Positions 21,623-32,814 of a stretch of DNA of 64,000 nt are shown piece by piece (the stretch's first letter is position 1; each line of letters opens with the position of its first letter). Below the pieces are notes generated by a model. That model had not been told where the DNA came from, did no database searches, and worked only from the letters and a program-made list of their open reading frames with translations. Origin of the DNA: Cladosporium sp. IMV 00045 (Eukaryota > Ascomycota > Dothideomycetes > Cladosporiales > Cladosporiaceae); NCBI GenBank assembly GCA_001931905.2, contig MSJI02000176.1:22308-86307 (forward strand), written 5' to 3'. A program made the position numbers and the translations under genes.

Positions 21623-23012
21623 TCATCTCGGCACGTCTCCCAAGCACACAGCAAGAACGGCGCAGTATCTGTAGAACGTCAGCTCTCTGGGATTCAGGAG
21701 AAAGAAGCATGAGTTTCGGACGCACGCAGCAGCCGCCTTCCAAGTCTCGATTCTTGTCGATCCAGTGAATAGCGACAGGAATATGGTAAAGATCACTACG
21801 CTCACGAGCAAGATGCTGATCCACACCGCTACGGAACAATCTTCGCTGCCTTTACCGAAGCTGTATCGCAGACAGATAGGGAGGACCAGAAGTGTTAGCA
21901 TCGTGATGGAGATAATGATGCTAACGCAGAGATTGATGCGTTCGCCGTTGAAATATATCACCGTGTCGTTGCGAGATCTGCGCCGAGTTCCCTGGTCAAA
22001 CCGGTAAGTAAAGCAGCGTTCTATCCGGCTCGTCGTCCATGGCTATGCAGATACTTACCGGCGAACGGAACATGCGCATTTTAAAAAGTTATTAGCAATA
22101 TGATCTTTCATGCATTGCTTGATAATACAGCACAAAGTGCGATGCCAGATATAATTACATCAAAAAGAAAGAATGGTAGCCAGCGGAGGACGTGTTCGGC
22201 ACTTCTGTCAAGCCAGGCAGAGTCACTCCCTGAGCGTAGAGTAACGAGATCGTCTCTATGCTGAATGTACTCGAGTTCCTCGTCGATCAAAGGCTTCGTC
22301 TGGTCGATGTACCTACAGACGCTGCGGTACTCAGATGCAGTTGGGCGGTTTAGAGCTCCCAATTGCCGAGAAGAACTGAGAAGAGCGGCTGATTTATCAG
22401 TGCCAGTAATACCTATTTGCATTGGGCCTTAGAGTTTAGTCTCACCATAAGAATTGAAGGCTTGTTCAATCTTCTCAAGCAGCTGTTCGCGAGGACTGGG
22501 GTGATTGTCTGAGTGTCTGTTGTTGCTCGTTTCCAGATTCTTGAGATCGAAACGATTGAGCTTGTTTTCCAACACTCGCAAGACGTCCTGCTTCTCGAGG
22601 AGAAGTCGACTTTGCAGATAGCCGAAGCGTCGATATAATCCGAAGACCTCACCACTGCTTTGGAAGATGGCAAGGTTGGGATATCCCCATTTGAACTCGT
22701 TCACTTTCAAGTTTATTAGCTTTCTAAGCGTCACGTTTCTTCTCCTTAGTAATAATTCACGATACTTACATGATCGGACTCGCAAGCGGTCAATTTCTGG
22801 GTGCTTGTCGCGAAACCAGGGTTTCTTCAGCCAGTCGAGCCACAGCTCCAGACAACTCGGAAATAAATCTGATCCAATAAATTAGTAAAGTCGCTCATAG
22901 AAACATCTTGGTATGTTAGCCCTTCACTTTTTAAGTTTTGATTAACGGGATCGTTCCCAGTGTTAGTTGTCCCAGTCGCAAACATTTCGATGTCGATTTC
23001 TCCGGAGTTCAT
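21623..23012 (-). CDS. DUF6594 fungal membrane protein
   Basis: Six exons: 22928-23012, 22770-22868, 22446-22703, 22159-22388, 21726-21991 and 21623-21668, giving 327 aa with every phase closing. The fungal DUF6594 pattern is clear: WGYPNLAIFQSS followed by YRRFGYLQSRLLLEKQD, then LEKIEQAFNSYG, a long helix NRPTASEYRSVCRYID, EYIQHRDDLVTL, and finally an RxN-C-anchored run of three hydrophobic spans starting ERINLCVSIIIS and ending AAAYCAVLAVCLGD. The last junction restores the conserved AYCAVL. Function of the family is unknown; it is abundant in filamentous fungi. The fourth intron is unusually long (167 nt) and contains another strong donor-acceptor pair. The second intron (66 nt) is a multiple of three without an in-frame stop, so retention would give a longer protein. 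Confidence 0.85.
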
Positions 23013-25308
23013 GCTGACTGGACACCACTGTGATGAAGTTGTGAGAAGTTGAATGTTGGAAACGTCGCAGAAGCATCTCAGGGGTTTAAGAATCCTATTT
23101 TGCTACCCTCTAGCTCCATGATGTACAAGCCAGTGCGGACATCTGCATGTTCATCTACCTACACAGCCCCGCCATGCAATGCACCTCAAGCCCAGCTGCA
23201 ACCACTCCTCGTTTCCAGCTGGTCGACCGGTCAAAGTGAGCTGATCCCTCTGCACCGGCTCCAGGTTCAAGACGTCGTCGCTCTTCCTAGGTCAAACGAT
23301 TCCTTTTGATGGTCCCTGTCAACAACGAATCTATTGATCGTCCAATTCAACGATCTTGCAGTTGTACGTCTTCACCAAGTCGGTCTGTGAACACAGCTAC
23401 GGTACTTGAGCTGCTTACGACACGTAGGTGATACATCGCCGCGTTCTTGGTCCTTGCTCATCGTCAAGTGATTCGAATCATGGAAGTCGTTCAAGGAAGG
23501 CTCGTGGGTGTTGAACAATTCACCCTTGAGGGGCTTGGAAAGCGCAGTTGATGCATGCAGTGAGATGCGCAGTGCAAGTGGTCAGGGCAGCCGCGCCCTT
23601 CTTGTGAGTCACTTCTACTGCTCAGCCTTGCGTCCCAATAGATACATGTAGTCATTGAGATTGCCTTTGGCTTCGGATGACCACCGATGAGCATTCAGGC
23701 TTTCATGACGCCTCTATAACGCCGGCTTGAAACCTCTCTGTTAAACATCCATGCGGAAGTGCTGGCTAGTGAGATTGGAAGGTGAATGAGTAGTTCTTCG
23801 CAACATCTCAGAAGTGTCATACATGTGTGTTGTATCGCATGTCTAGGGTGACGATTTAGATGAGCAAGATGCAGCTTTCTTGCCAACGCCTATCGTAAAC
23901 GTGACATTCGAGCAGGCAAGTGACGCCGAAGAGCAAGCTCAAGCGTCATACCGCCAAATGCATGTTTTGCTAGATTTGATAGGGACTGAAGCTTTTTGTG
24001 AGGCTGTCGATTACGACAATAGCCTTGGTACAGCCGGAAAACCCAGTTTGCATTGTGCAGGCGATGCGACATCATGCTGTTCATCAAGTGCTTACTTCGC
24101 CTCTATCATTATTACTTAGATAGTAAGTTAGCTGAACTTGACTACAGGGCTTATCTTGGGGGGGTGCTAAAGGGGAGGATGGATTGCATAAGAACAGAAA
24201 CAACTTCGCATGCCGCTGACTGTCTGGTAATCTTGACCCTTCTATCTCTGGGTACGATACGAATAGCAGCCGCTGCTATTTCGTGTCGTCAAGGGAAGCA
24301 CTGCGGGCTACACTTACCCAAGGAACATCGCGAGGCTTTGTCTGCTTCATTCAACATCTAAGGCTGTGGACGTGGAAATATGAAGCCACTGGCCCAAAGC
24401 GTAATGATCATTGGGTGGCCACTCTAGGGCACCATGAGCACACTGCTTGTGTTCATATGAAGGTATAGCATGACGTGCCACGGGTAGCCTTTTCAAAGCA
24501 GACAGAGTGATAAGTCAAGTGGAAATCCTAGATTATACGAGAGGTAGGGCGTTGCGCGATGAGCCAAATTTCTTACTGTGGGCTCGTTAGGTGGCCGCCA
24601 ACTTCCCAGAAACATGACACTAATTGCTGTCTGACTATCCCCTCCTCATGTAATGATCTTGATCATCTCACAATAATAAAAAGATCTATAAACATGTATA
24701 CAAAAACTGGATCTCGGTGCTGAATCCTATGACATCATCGACAGAGTCGATCATACAATCTGTATGTGCCCTTGTGCCCTCCGTATAACTAACCCTAATC
24801 GAGGGTTATCTTGCTGCTCCTGCCGAGTCCAAGTTCATTTAAACCGCATCGACTTTCGCCCTCCTAACTACCAAGCTCTCCCTTTCTCGTCACCGGATTG
24901 CCCAAGTCGATTGATAGCGGCGAACATCCCACTTACATGTACTTATCTTTCGCACCTTCTATTAGCCGAGCGGGGCATTTGTGACAACTTCAGCGGCGTG
25001 TATCTCAGAACATAATATTAGGGATGATGACAAGATCACATAGGTGATTGTGTGAGCGCACTCGAATCCAGTTATCTCGCGATGGGAAAGACACTCCTTT
25101 CGAACACATCAGGCTGATGAAACAATTCCTCTTGTTAAATCGCAATCACGATGACGTGTTTGACATCGGGTCTGATTGACCTGCTTGGGTTAAAACTTCC
25201 TTCTCATGTAGCTTGGCCATAGTACTTTGAGCGATTGCCGACTCCAGAACCCCTCATAGTCATCAACCTGTCCGCTCAACTCGACAGTATTAGACATTAA
25301 CTGCTGAT
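23013..25308. other. 2.3-kb gene-poor stretch
   Basis: No reading frame exceeds about 100 codons and none has a domain signature. It contains a telomere-unit inverted repeat at 24790-24808. It separates the DUF6594 gene from the cupin that opens the catabolic group and may hold its promoter. I cannot assign anything else. Confidence 0.55.
24790..24808. repeat. inverted telomere-unit hairpin (TAACCCT-5-AGGGTTA)
   Basis: A perfect 7-bp inverted repeat, TAACCCT then AATCG then AGGGTTA. Each arm is one telomere unit, which is also the core bound by Reb1/Tbf1-type factors in fungi. It lies about 500 bp upstream of the cupin. Confidence 0.8.
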
Positions 25309-25731
25309 ATGGCGACAATTCTCGCAACCGATGAACCACCGCGAAGAGCCGTAATCCTCGAGCCCAAAGCGATCGAAGAGCAGCAAGACGAGAGCTTCGC
25401 AGATACCAGCAATGGCATCGTCACATGGAAGACTCTCATATCAGCGCCCAAAACAGCCACGGACTCGCTTACAGCTGGAATAGCCACTTTGCCACCACAA
25501 CAGGGCCACTTGTGCGCACACCGGCACACCCATGCGGAGATTTATCATATCATTAGTGGTCGTGGCACCATGACAATCGATGGGTTGGAGCAGGAAGTGT
25601 CTGCTGGCAGTGTTGTCTACATACCGGGAGATGCAGAGCACGGGATCCGAAATTCAGATCCGAAGGAAGAGTTGCGGTGGCTCTATGTCTTTGGAGCGGA
25701 CGGCTTTCAAGACGTTGTGTACAGGTTCTGA
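25309..25731 (+). CDS. single-domain cupin protein
   Basis: Small beta-barrel protein of 140 aa without intron. Cupin motif 1 is visible as HLCAHRHTHAEIYHIISGRG near residues 64-83 with three His and a Glu positioned as metal ligands, and motif 2 as VYIPGDAEHGIRN near 105-117 with the fourth His ligand. No signal peptide. Single cupins act as isomerases, epimerases, dioxygenases or non-catalytic sugar binders, and the sequence does not distinguish these. It is the first gene of the sugar-acid-type group (permease, dehydrogenase, aldolase, lactonase), so a role in isomerising or oxidising a pathway intermediate is a reasonable inference. Confidence 0.85.
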   Translation: MATILATDEPPRRAVILEPKAIEEQQDESFADTSNGIVTWKTLISAPKTATDSLTAGIATLPPQQGHLCAHRHTHAEIYHIISGRGTMTIDGLEQEVSAGSVVYIPGDAEHGIRNSDPKEELRWLYVFGADGFQDVVYRF

Positions 25732-26028
25732 AGACCGAGTCACTGGAGTGGCGGTAGACGCTTGCAACTGGTTGTAGGGGAATTGTCCGGTGCATGAAGC
25801 CCGCGGTGTATGTGTGTGTCGCCAGCTGACGACGTAAAGCTCGCTCCAATAAGCCATGATACATAGCAAGTATACGGAGATCCTGTTGCAATTCCCTAAC
25901 ACGGTGCATACATGTATCTTCATGTGTTTGGAAGCAAGAGGACACAAGCAAATGAGGTAATCGATGAGTCAGAACGATTCGGCGTGCTAAGAGTATTCAC
26001 ATGATATTCGTGCTTATTGAGAAAGATC

Positions 26029-28002
26029 CTATATCGTCGAGAAGCATGGAGAGTCCACAGAACAGGACTCTGCTCTGCACACTGTTTTCCAGACACTTGC
26101 CAGTTCCGCATTATTTGCATCATCTGTAAAGCTGAGTCGCGCTCTGTTCGTGTAGAAGGACTCACGTAGCGTAGCGCCACGGGTTCATATCGCCAGTCTG
26201 CTCCTGAAGTGCGTCCAGTTTCTTGTTCTTTTGCATGGCCCACCATCTTGCCACCAAGCAAGAAATGACCGTCAACCCACATCCAGCGATTATAACACCA
26301 CCTCCGGTCTGATATCTCGGTTCTTGGCTTCTCAAAAAGAAGTATGGTGTAAACCAATGCGAAACCTTTGAATAGAATTAGCACAATTCTTGCTGAGGCT
26401 CAAAAAATGATCCGATGGACCTACAGAGCTGACACAGTTGGCAATGGCGATTAGGGCCGCTCTCTTGGTACGGGGCCTTGGTACGACCGTGGTCTCCCAC
26501 GCGATCTGTATATTTAAGCCCACAAAGGGGCCAGCGCAGAGCAGGAATATGCTGAAGTATCTCGCCCCTACATTTAGTGTAGAGATCATGATGACAGCCC
26601 CGACCAAGCAGATGAGAATGGCGCCGATGATGTGGAAACAATGCTCTAGGCGGCGACCGCTCGACCATGATAGGAAGAGGGTGAAGAAGTATGCGAACAG
26701 GTAAGGTGGAGCCTGGATCAGGTATGTGCCAATTTCGCTGAAGCCGAAAGTGTCGACGATCTGTATGCAATTAGAGAAGCAATTGACTGATGTTCATCTC
26801 AGCTTACCGAGGGAAGAAAGTCTTTAAAAGACTGAGCGATGATGAGGAAGAAGTGGATGGCGGCAAACATCCAGGTGAATGGATCTTTCGCTGCTTGGGC
26901 GACACCACCCCAATAGTTTCCTTCATCATCCTCGCTGATACCACCAGCCGAAACGTCAGCGCGGTATTGTGCCATGGCACTCTCCTCCGGTGTGAAGTAG
27001 TAGGTGCCAGTATCAGATGGCCAGTTGGGGAGGAACCAGAAGCCGAGGACGGCCACGAGGATTGAAACCATTCCCTCGATCAGGAAGAACCATTGCCAGG
27101 CGTGCAAGTTGGCGACATTGTCCATGTTTGTCAGGATTCCAGCGGCCAGAATTCCCGAGATCACGTTGGAAATGATATTGCCAGCGTGCCAGATACCCAT
27201 GCGAAGGGGAGACTCCTCTTTAGTGTACCAGGAGGAGGTCATCAAAGAAACAGCAGGGAGAAAGGGACCCTCTGTGACACCCACCAGAAAGCGACAAAGC
27301 ATGAACGACCAGGCACTCTTCATAGCAGGCATGGAAATGGTGACAGCAGACCAACCCAGCATACAGATGGGAAGCAGAAGGCGAGGCTTTCCCTTAGCGA
27401 TGACGACGTTTGCTGGGACCTGAGGCAAGATGAGTGAATAGGAAACAAAAAGGTGGTGGAAGATACAAACCTGAGAAATGATATATCCAACATAGAAGAG
27501 CGAGATACCAGCGCTCCATTCGACGTCTGACATGTGTAGGTCTTCTTGCATGCCAGCCAGCTGTGGCATTCATCAGTCAGAGGTCTTGAGGCCAAAAGTG
27601 GATGCGGATGACTTACGCGAGCGTTGCTCACGTTGATGCGATCAAGGTAGCTAGATGAAGCTGTCAGGACATAGGTTAATCGTCTCCTGGCTGAGGGACA
27701 AGACATACTTCATGAGTAGCATGAAAGTGATGCATGGCTAAGTTGGTGGTTAGCATGTGACCTTGTCTTTGTGGGTACAACCAAAGCTTTACCAAGAACT
27801 TCCAGTCCAATTTTCTCAATACTTTCTTATTGAGATTTGCCACTTCTTCCTCGGATTTCCCTACCAGCAGAGGGTATCGCTGAAGAATCTCGTCGGCAAG
27901 AGTAGTCGCTTCGGCTTTCTCGACATGTTCGATGTTCTTTTGCTTCTCCAGCGACGAACGAGACTGCCCATCGATGGAGACGTGGCCGTGGTGCTCTGTC
28001 AT
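26029..28002 (-). CDS. MFS anion:cation symporter, allantoate permease (Dal5) family
   Basis: Plasma-membrane transporter for an organic anion. Exons: 27793-28002, 27709-27737, 27617-27650, 27471-27560, 26808-27419, 26425-26760, 26166-26365 and 26029-26131, giving 537 aa. Signature blocks are MNYLDRINVSNAR in span 1, FLVGVTEGPFLPAVSLM with MTSSWYTKEE, RMGIWHAGN, and late WETTVVPRPRTKRAALIA. The N-terminal cytoplasmic part (1-70) contains RKLDWKFL. Two exons are micro-exons of 29 and 34 nt. Oddity: to keep the family-like C-terminal tail (TDDANNAELASVW) an intron of only 34 nt (26132-26165) must be removed; using the next AG instead gives an immediate stop after NPWRYAT. Dal5 relatives carry ureidosuccinate, nicotinate, tartrate or similar acids. 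Substrate here unknown, but the neighbours point to a hydroxy or sugar acid. Confidence 0.88.
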
Positions 28003-28974
28003 GATGAAGATGATTGGTAGGGATCACTGATGTGCGAAGAGACCCAAATCTTCGTAGGAGGTGAAACTGTCTTCTCGTTTGCTTGAGAGTTGGACGCGCC
28101 TTGTCTTATAGTAAGGTAGAGCCGGCGCGCACACGGCGACCCATACCAAATGCCTGTATGTTCAATGCGCATGCTAGCCGATACATTCATGTGAGGGGAT
28201 GAGGTCAAGTTGGCGGGTGGGTTCCGATGTTGGAGAGGGCTTGTAATGCCCAGAGAGGTCCAAGGCTTTGCTCAGGTACATGGGGTCGAGGGAACAGCTT
28301 GCGGTCGTCTGTTGCTAGGCGGAGAAAGAAAGACCGGCCAGACCGGGTACCAATAGTGCCGTAGGCTGTAGCCGACTCGATTTCTCCAGTATGGGGCCCC
28401 ATGGTGGATCTCAAGGTCCCTCTTCTGTACCCCAGATGCTCACCAGGTCATGGCAGTGCAGGGAATTAGCTTTTTCGCTGGCGCCAAGCTTTTCGGACTC
28501 TGTAGCGAGTCCGACGATGGAGGTCGCCCGCAGACCGCACGTGGTCCGATATTACGTTTCTCATGTAGGCCAGCATTGTGTGGGGAATAATGATGCCGCC
28601 CGAAATGTTGCATTGCCGAAGACTACCAGTGCAGTATGTTGGAGCCAAACGATTGATCTCACGGGTTCAAAGGTTCAGTAGATTGTCTTAGCGAGCTTTC
28701 TCAATGGCGTATCGATTTTGTATTGTGTGAGAGGCGATGATATCAGGACTGCGAAAATGGCTGCTCCAATATATGTGAGGCATCTCGATCTAGACATCAA
28801 CGACGGAGTCTCCCATGATCGTCACATACGATCGATTTCTGTTATTCATTTCCACGATCGACAGGCTTGTATAAGAGCTTCAGATAATTCAACTACAACG
28901 GGAGGAGACCACTGGCGATTGCAATACATTGTTGATGAAAACCTGGTCCATTTGAGGCTGATTGCTAGCATACC
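28003..28974. promoter_or_regulatory. permease promoter and spacer with a CGG palindrome
   Basis: Region upstream of the permease, reaching the 3' end of the dehydrogenase. It contains a perfect 8-bp inverted repeat TCGGACTC-6-GAGTCCGA at 28493-28514 (CGG-N14-CCG) about 490 bp before the permease start. No gene is seen. Confidence 0.45.
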
Positions 28975-29964
28975 CTACTTTGCGACATTACCAGAAGAAA
29001 TATACTGGTTCAAAAGATCAATCGCAGCCTTAGCCGTCTCCATCTGAGTCTGTGCGGTTGCAGCGCCAATGTGAGGCGTACTGACCACACGCTGAGCCCA
29101 CAAGGCCGCGTACTTCTCCTTCGTTGGAGGCTCCTGCTCATGGCAATCCAGGCCTGCGCCCCATATCAGACCTTCCGCAAGCGCCCTCTCTAGATCAACC
29201 TCGTTGACAATACCACCACGGGATGCATTAATCAAGATGGCGTTTCGCTTCATCATCGCAAGCTCTCTGTAGGCAATGAGGTCTTTGGTATCTTTGGTCA
29301 GAGGAACATGGATAGTAACAACATCCGAGACCTCTAGGACTTGGTCGATGCTTGTTGCACGGGTGTGAGGCAGGTCAGACCATGCATCTGCGGGTGCAAA
29401 AGGATCGTAAGCCACGAGTGACGCCTCGTAACCTCCATGGAAGATCTTGGCTGCGGTCTTGCCGATGTTGCCCATGCCAATGACACCAATGGTCTTTTGG
29501 TGAAGCATGAGGCCTGAGCAGCTCTCCTTGGGAACGCGGAGTCCTGACTGCTGCTTGGAGTTGATGGCAGGAATGTCTCTTGCAACCGAAGTGGCAAGAG
29601 ATACGACGAGCTCGGCGACGGCGCGTGCGTTGACACCAGGTGTATTGAAGATCTTGATGCCTCGCCGCGCGCAGGCATCTGCATCGATCTTGTCAATCCC
29701 AACTCCCTGCTTACCGATGGCGCAGAGGTTTGGGCACGCTTCAATGTCCTCGGCTGTGAGGTAAGATCCTCTGATCAAGAGGTATTGTGCATTTGTCCGC
29801 CAATTGACATGCTCTGGAGTGCCGGGGAGGATGGCGTTAAACAGTTCATGGGCATGTTCCACTGCCTCCGGATGGAAGGTGTCGAGTAGATACACAGTTG
29901 GCTTGTCTTTGTTGTATTCCGCTGGTGGCGAAGGAGGACCTTCGATGATCCTTGCTGGAGCCAT
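28975..29964 (-). CDS. D-isomer 2-hydroxyacid dehydrogenase
   Basis: NAD(P)-dependent oxidoreductase interconverting a 2-keto acid and its D-2-hydroxy acid. I start at 29964 (MAPARIIEG); an in-frame Met at 30051 would add 29 residues. 329 aa, no intron. Substrate domain about 1-110 with AIGKQGVGIDKID near 83-95; Rossmann motif IGVIGMGNIGKTAAKI near 158-173; catalytic Arg in NASRGGIVNE near 243-252; Glu in CHEQEPP near 271; catalytic His in STPHIGAAT near 292. There is no C-terminal ACT domain, so it is not full-length serine-pathway SerA and is closer to glyoxylate/hydroxypyruvate reductases. A CGG-N7-CCG element sits about 220 bp upstream, matching two other genes of the group. Confidence 0.9.
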   Translation of the reverse strand: MAPARIIEGPPSPPAEYNKDKPTVYLLDTFHPEAVEHAHELFNAILPGTPEHVNWRTNAQYLLIRGSYLTAEDIEACPNLCAIGKQGVGIDKIDADACARRGIKIFNTPGVNARAVAELVVSLATSVARDIPAINSKQQSGLRVPKESCSGLMLHQKTIGVIGMGNIGKTAAKIFHGGYEASLVAYDPFAPADAWSDLPHTRATSIDQVLEVSDVVTIHVPLTKDTKDLIAYRELAMMKRNAILINASRGGIVNEVDLERALAEGLIWGAGLDCHEQEPPTKEKYAALWAQRVVSTPHIGAATAQTQMETAKAAIDLLNQYISSGNVAK

Positions 29965-30939
29965 GGACGGTATTGTTCGGTTGAAGTTCTGGAGTTGTCG
30001 TGGCACGAAGTCCTCAATTTCCAACACAGCGGCTGCGTATCTTCGTCGCAAACAATATTAGTGTTTTTCTAGAACAGAGTGAGCCCGTATCAAAACTCAT
30101 CCGTGTTATATATACGGAGATGATCGTGTGACACACAGCCCATATTGGTCCGATGCATTCCGGCTCATAGTATCCGAAGGTAAACGGTGGTGTTCCGAAA
30201 AGATCTTCCGTCCGATGCAGTGAGACGAGAATCCTTTTAATCTCTTAGACTGGGGAGAGTAGTCTCGTACGCTTCCGTATAGTCACTTACATGGGTTTCA
30301 CCTGAAGTCTCGTGCCATTTTTGAGAGGTCAACTAGGTATTGAGCATCTGCTTGCAGTTTAGGGAATCACTCTGCATGACCTTTTTAATCTGAACACCGC
30401 AGACAAGTGAGGTGGTCTCGGCCATAGTGTGTCTACAACAACAGGACGCACCACTGAGGAGAGCCCAGCGATGAATGTTCAATTCTGTGAAGCTGATTCG
30501 TTGATGGCGAATAATTGAGTGTGCTCAAATGATGAGTGAAGTGAAGCAAGCGCAGCAGATTCAAGGCCCGATATCGGAGGAGCGACTCGCCGATGGTCGG
30601 CGTCTCCAATCAATGAACATCACAATATTATTCTTTCGTAGCAATAGAAGTATTCGCGAAACACGGAAAGAATCGCAATTTGAGGGACACAACTCGAGGA
30701 CAAGAGAAAACTAAAACGGTAGTGCCTTCATTGCGTTTGAGAAGATCAATCACTAAGCATCGATGTTTCTTCCAGATGTGCATCTCCAAGAATCCGAATT
30801 TGTTCGTGCGTACACCTTGCTACGCAATAGCTTAGATACCGCGAGTACATTCGAGAGTCATGCAAGAAGATCAGATAGTCTCCATGCTACAGATCAGATA
30901 TGTCAGCATGACCTCCTTTGGATGTCGAGTTGGATTCTC
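29965..30939. promoter_or_regulatory. upstream region of the hydroxyacid dehydrogenase
   Basis: About 975 bp between the dehydrogenase start and the 3' end of the first regulator gene. A CGG-N7-CCG element is at 30185-30197. Short frames near 30529-31126 on the plus strand have no signature. Confidence 0.45.
30185..30197. promoter_or_regulatory. candidate Zn2Cys6 site CGG-N7-CCG (dehydrogenase)
   Basis: Sequence CGGTGGTGTTCCG, 221-233 bp upstream of the dehydrogenase start. Inverted CGG triplets at fixed spacing are the classic target of fungal binuclear zinc dimers. The same spacing recurs at 33008-33020 and 38164-38176. Confidence 0.4.
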
Positions 30940-32814
30940 TCACCGATTTGGATCGATGAGGTACCCTGGCAAGCCCTGGCTTTCACTCCAGAGCATATCT
31001 CGGAGGTCTTTCATTCCCTCGAACCTCTGTGATATATTACTGAGAAGGTCCAGACAATCTCGTATCAATCGCGACGGCTCCCATCGCCCAGGGCTCGTGT
31101 CTTGCACTCGTTGGTCGGTGAAGTAAAGACCAACAGAGAATAAATCGTACCCGTCAAGAGCAGCCAACGCCCCGTTCTTTGTCTCTGCCTTTTGCCGAAA
31201 GCTGTTCACAAGAGCAGTGAATTCCGCATCGGCCGTGGTTTGTAGATGCGCCATCGAACCACCTCGATCCTTTTTTGCGTTCTTCAGTATCTGGAGAATG
31301 ATCCTGCATGACAATGAAGAGAAAGCCAGCTGTGTTATATCTCTCAAGTCTGTATCTGCCGGAAGAGTCATTCTTTCGGTGCTCATGCCCTTCCAATGTT
31401 TGAAATTGGCGAGATGAAAGACTGTGCCCATGCTTGGCTTTCGGCGAATCTCGCGCAGCAGATGAGCATACTGTACGGCAGTGATCAAAGAGTTGACGGA
31501 GCTGTCAGCAGCCGTCTTGTTTGAGGACAAAGGCATCTAGGGGTTCTAATTAGGATCAATGTGGATTGTATGGCTGGGAGTTACTCACTGGTGTTGTTAT
31601 CTCACGGTCCTGCAGGCAGAAGGGTCTTTCTAATGCGAAGCTGATTGAACTACGCATGGGTCAGTACTGACTGGTGCTTGAGCCTAGGCAGTACTCACGC
31701 ATCAAGTATATATATCGACCAAAATAGTCTTCCGTTCTCAATTTTCTCTGGATCTGCTGCCGATAAATCTGAGACCCCGGAAGTGTGCATACCTGAAGAC
31801 ATTGTCCTGGCCAGAGCAAGGCCGATTAAATGCCAGGTTGAGCCGCCCAAAGAGCTGTAAACTGAAAACATGGCCAAAGCAAGCAGAGATCGGAGTATAC
31901 AAGCGTTGTCTGCCTCGCTGATGAGGCGATTCATTAGGCGCAATGCGCTCTGTGCGAGAGCTACGACGAAGCTCTCCTTGTGTTGAAAGTTAGGTGAAAG
32001 AAGTATGCCGGTCGCAATCACAACATAAACTAAGAACATATCGTGAGGGGCACGAGAGGCCAGATCTTCAGATCTTCCTTTCTCGAGGTTGTCCATTACG
32101 TTGGCATACTTGGCCAGGAAATCGTTCCGTTCGAGAAAGGGACATATCATCTCGCACATAGCCAAGTAGCGTTGCACAGGCTGGTCAGCCACCGTTCGTG
32201 TCAAACGTAGCCCGGAAGGTAAGATGTCTTGGTAGAATGCCTCGAGAGTGCCGAAGAGTGCACTATTGGAGACGTTCGAACATGCTGGATCCGATCCTGA
32301 CACATTTGTGGCCGCGCTGAGGAAAGTCTCGAATGAGTACTGATGAAGCGATATTTGCTGACGGTCGCGTAATTCTGCCATGGCGCTCAATGGCAAGTAA
32401 TCCATATCATGCATTGCTGTCTCGAGAACCCTGCTCTGCGGCAGGGACTCGGTTTGATCACCATCTTCATGTTGATGGTCTTCGGTTTCTCGGTTTGACG
32501 ACTCGTTGGGGCTCTGGAGTGGCGACACCAGAGACTCTTGCGTCTCTGCGGCCTCAAGTTCGAGTCTCTGCACGTTCACTTGTAGACGTTCTATCCAACT
32601 CGTAGGTTCTGGTTGGGCCGGATCAAGCACGACGCCCATGCGTCGCTGTATGCAGGCCGCACCGGCTTCTGTGCATTTGCGGCATTCGGGTAACTCTCGA
32701 TCACACTGTGTGGTATAATTATCAGCGGTGGACAGTGATCTTTGCATCGACAAGGCCTACCCTTTGCTTCCTTCGCCAACATCGAGCACATGCCTGAGGC
32801 ATTAGAGATGCCAT
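30940..32814 (-). CDS. Zn2Cys6 transcription factor with fungal-specific TF domain (regulator 1)
   Basis: DNA-binding regulator. Exons: 32761-32814, 31699-32705, 31589-31649 and 30940-31536, giving 572 aa. The zinc cluster is split by the first intron and rebuilt as CARCWRRKQR plus CDRELPECRKC...C, a perfect C-x2-C-x6-C-x6-C-x2-C-x6-C at residues 9-36. An in-frame TAA directly precedes the chosen ATG. A short heptad-like segment WIERLQVNVQRLELEAAE near 53-70 is the probable dimerisation coil. The middle region has the fungal TF domain block YLAMCEMICPFLER, and the spliced joint YILDASISFALERPFCLQD is diagnostic of that domain. It shares a 503-bp divergent promoter with the aldolase, suggesting a local, possibly pathway-specific regulator. 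Confidence 0.9.

Noticed and set aside
28003..28974. possible RNA gene or CRISPR-like repeats between permease and dehydrogenase
   Set aside because: Only a single palindrome is present, with no tRNA-like box A/B arrangement and no regularly spaced repeats.
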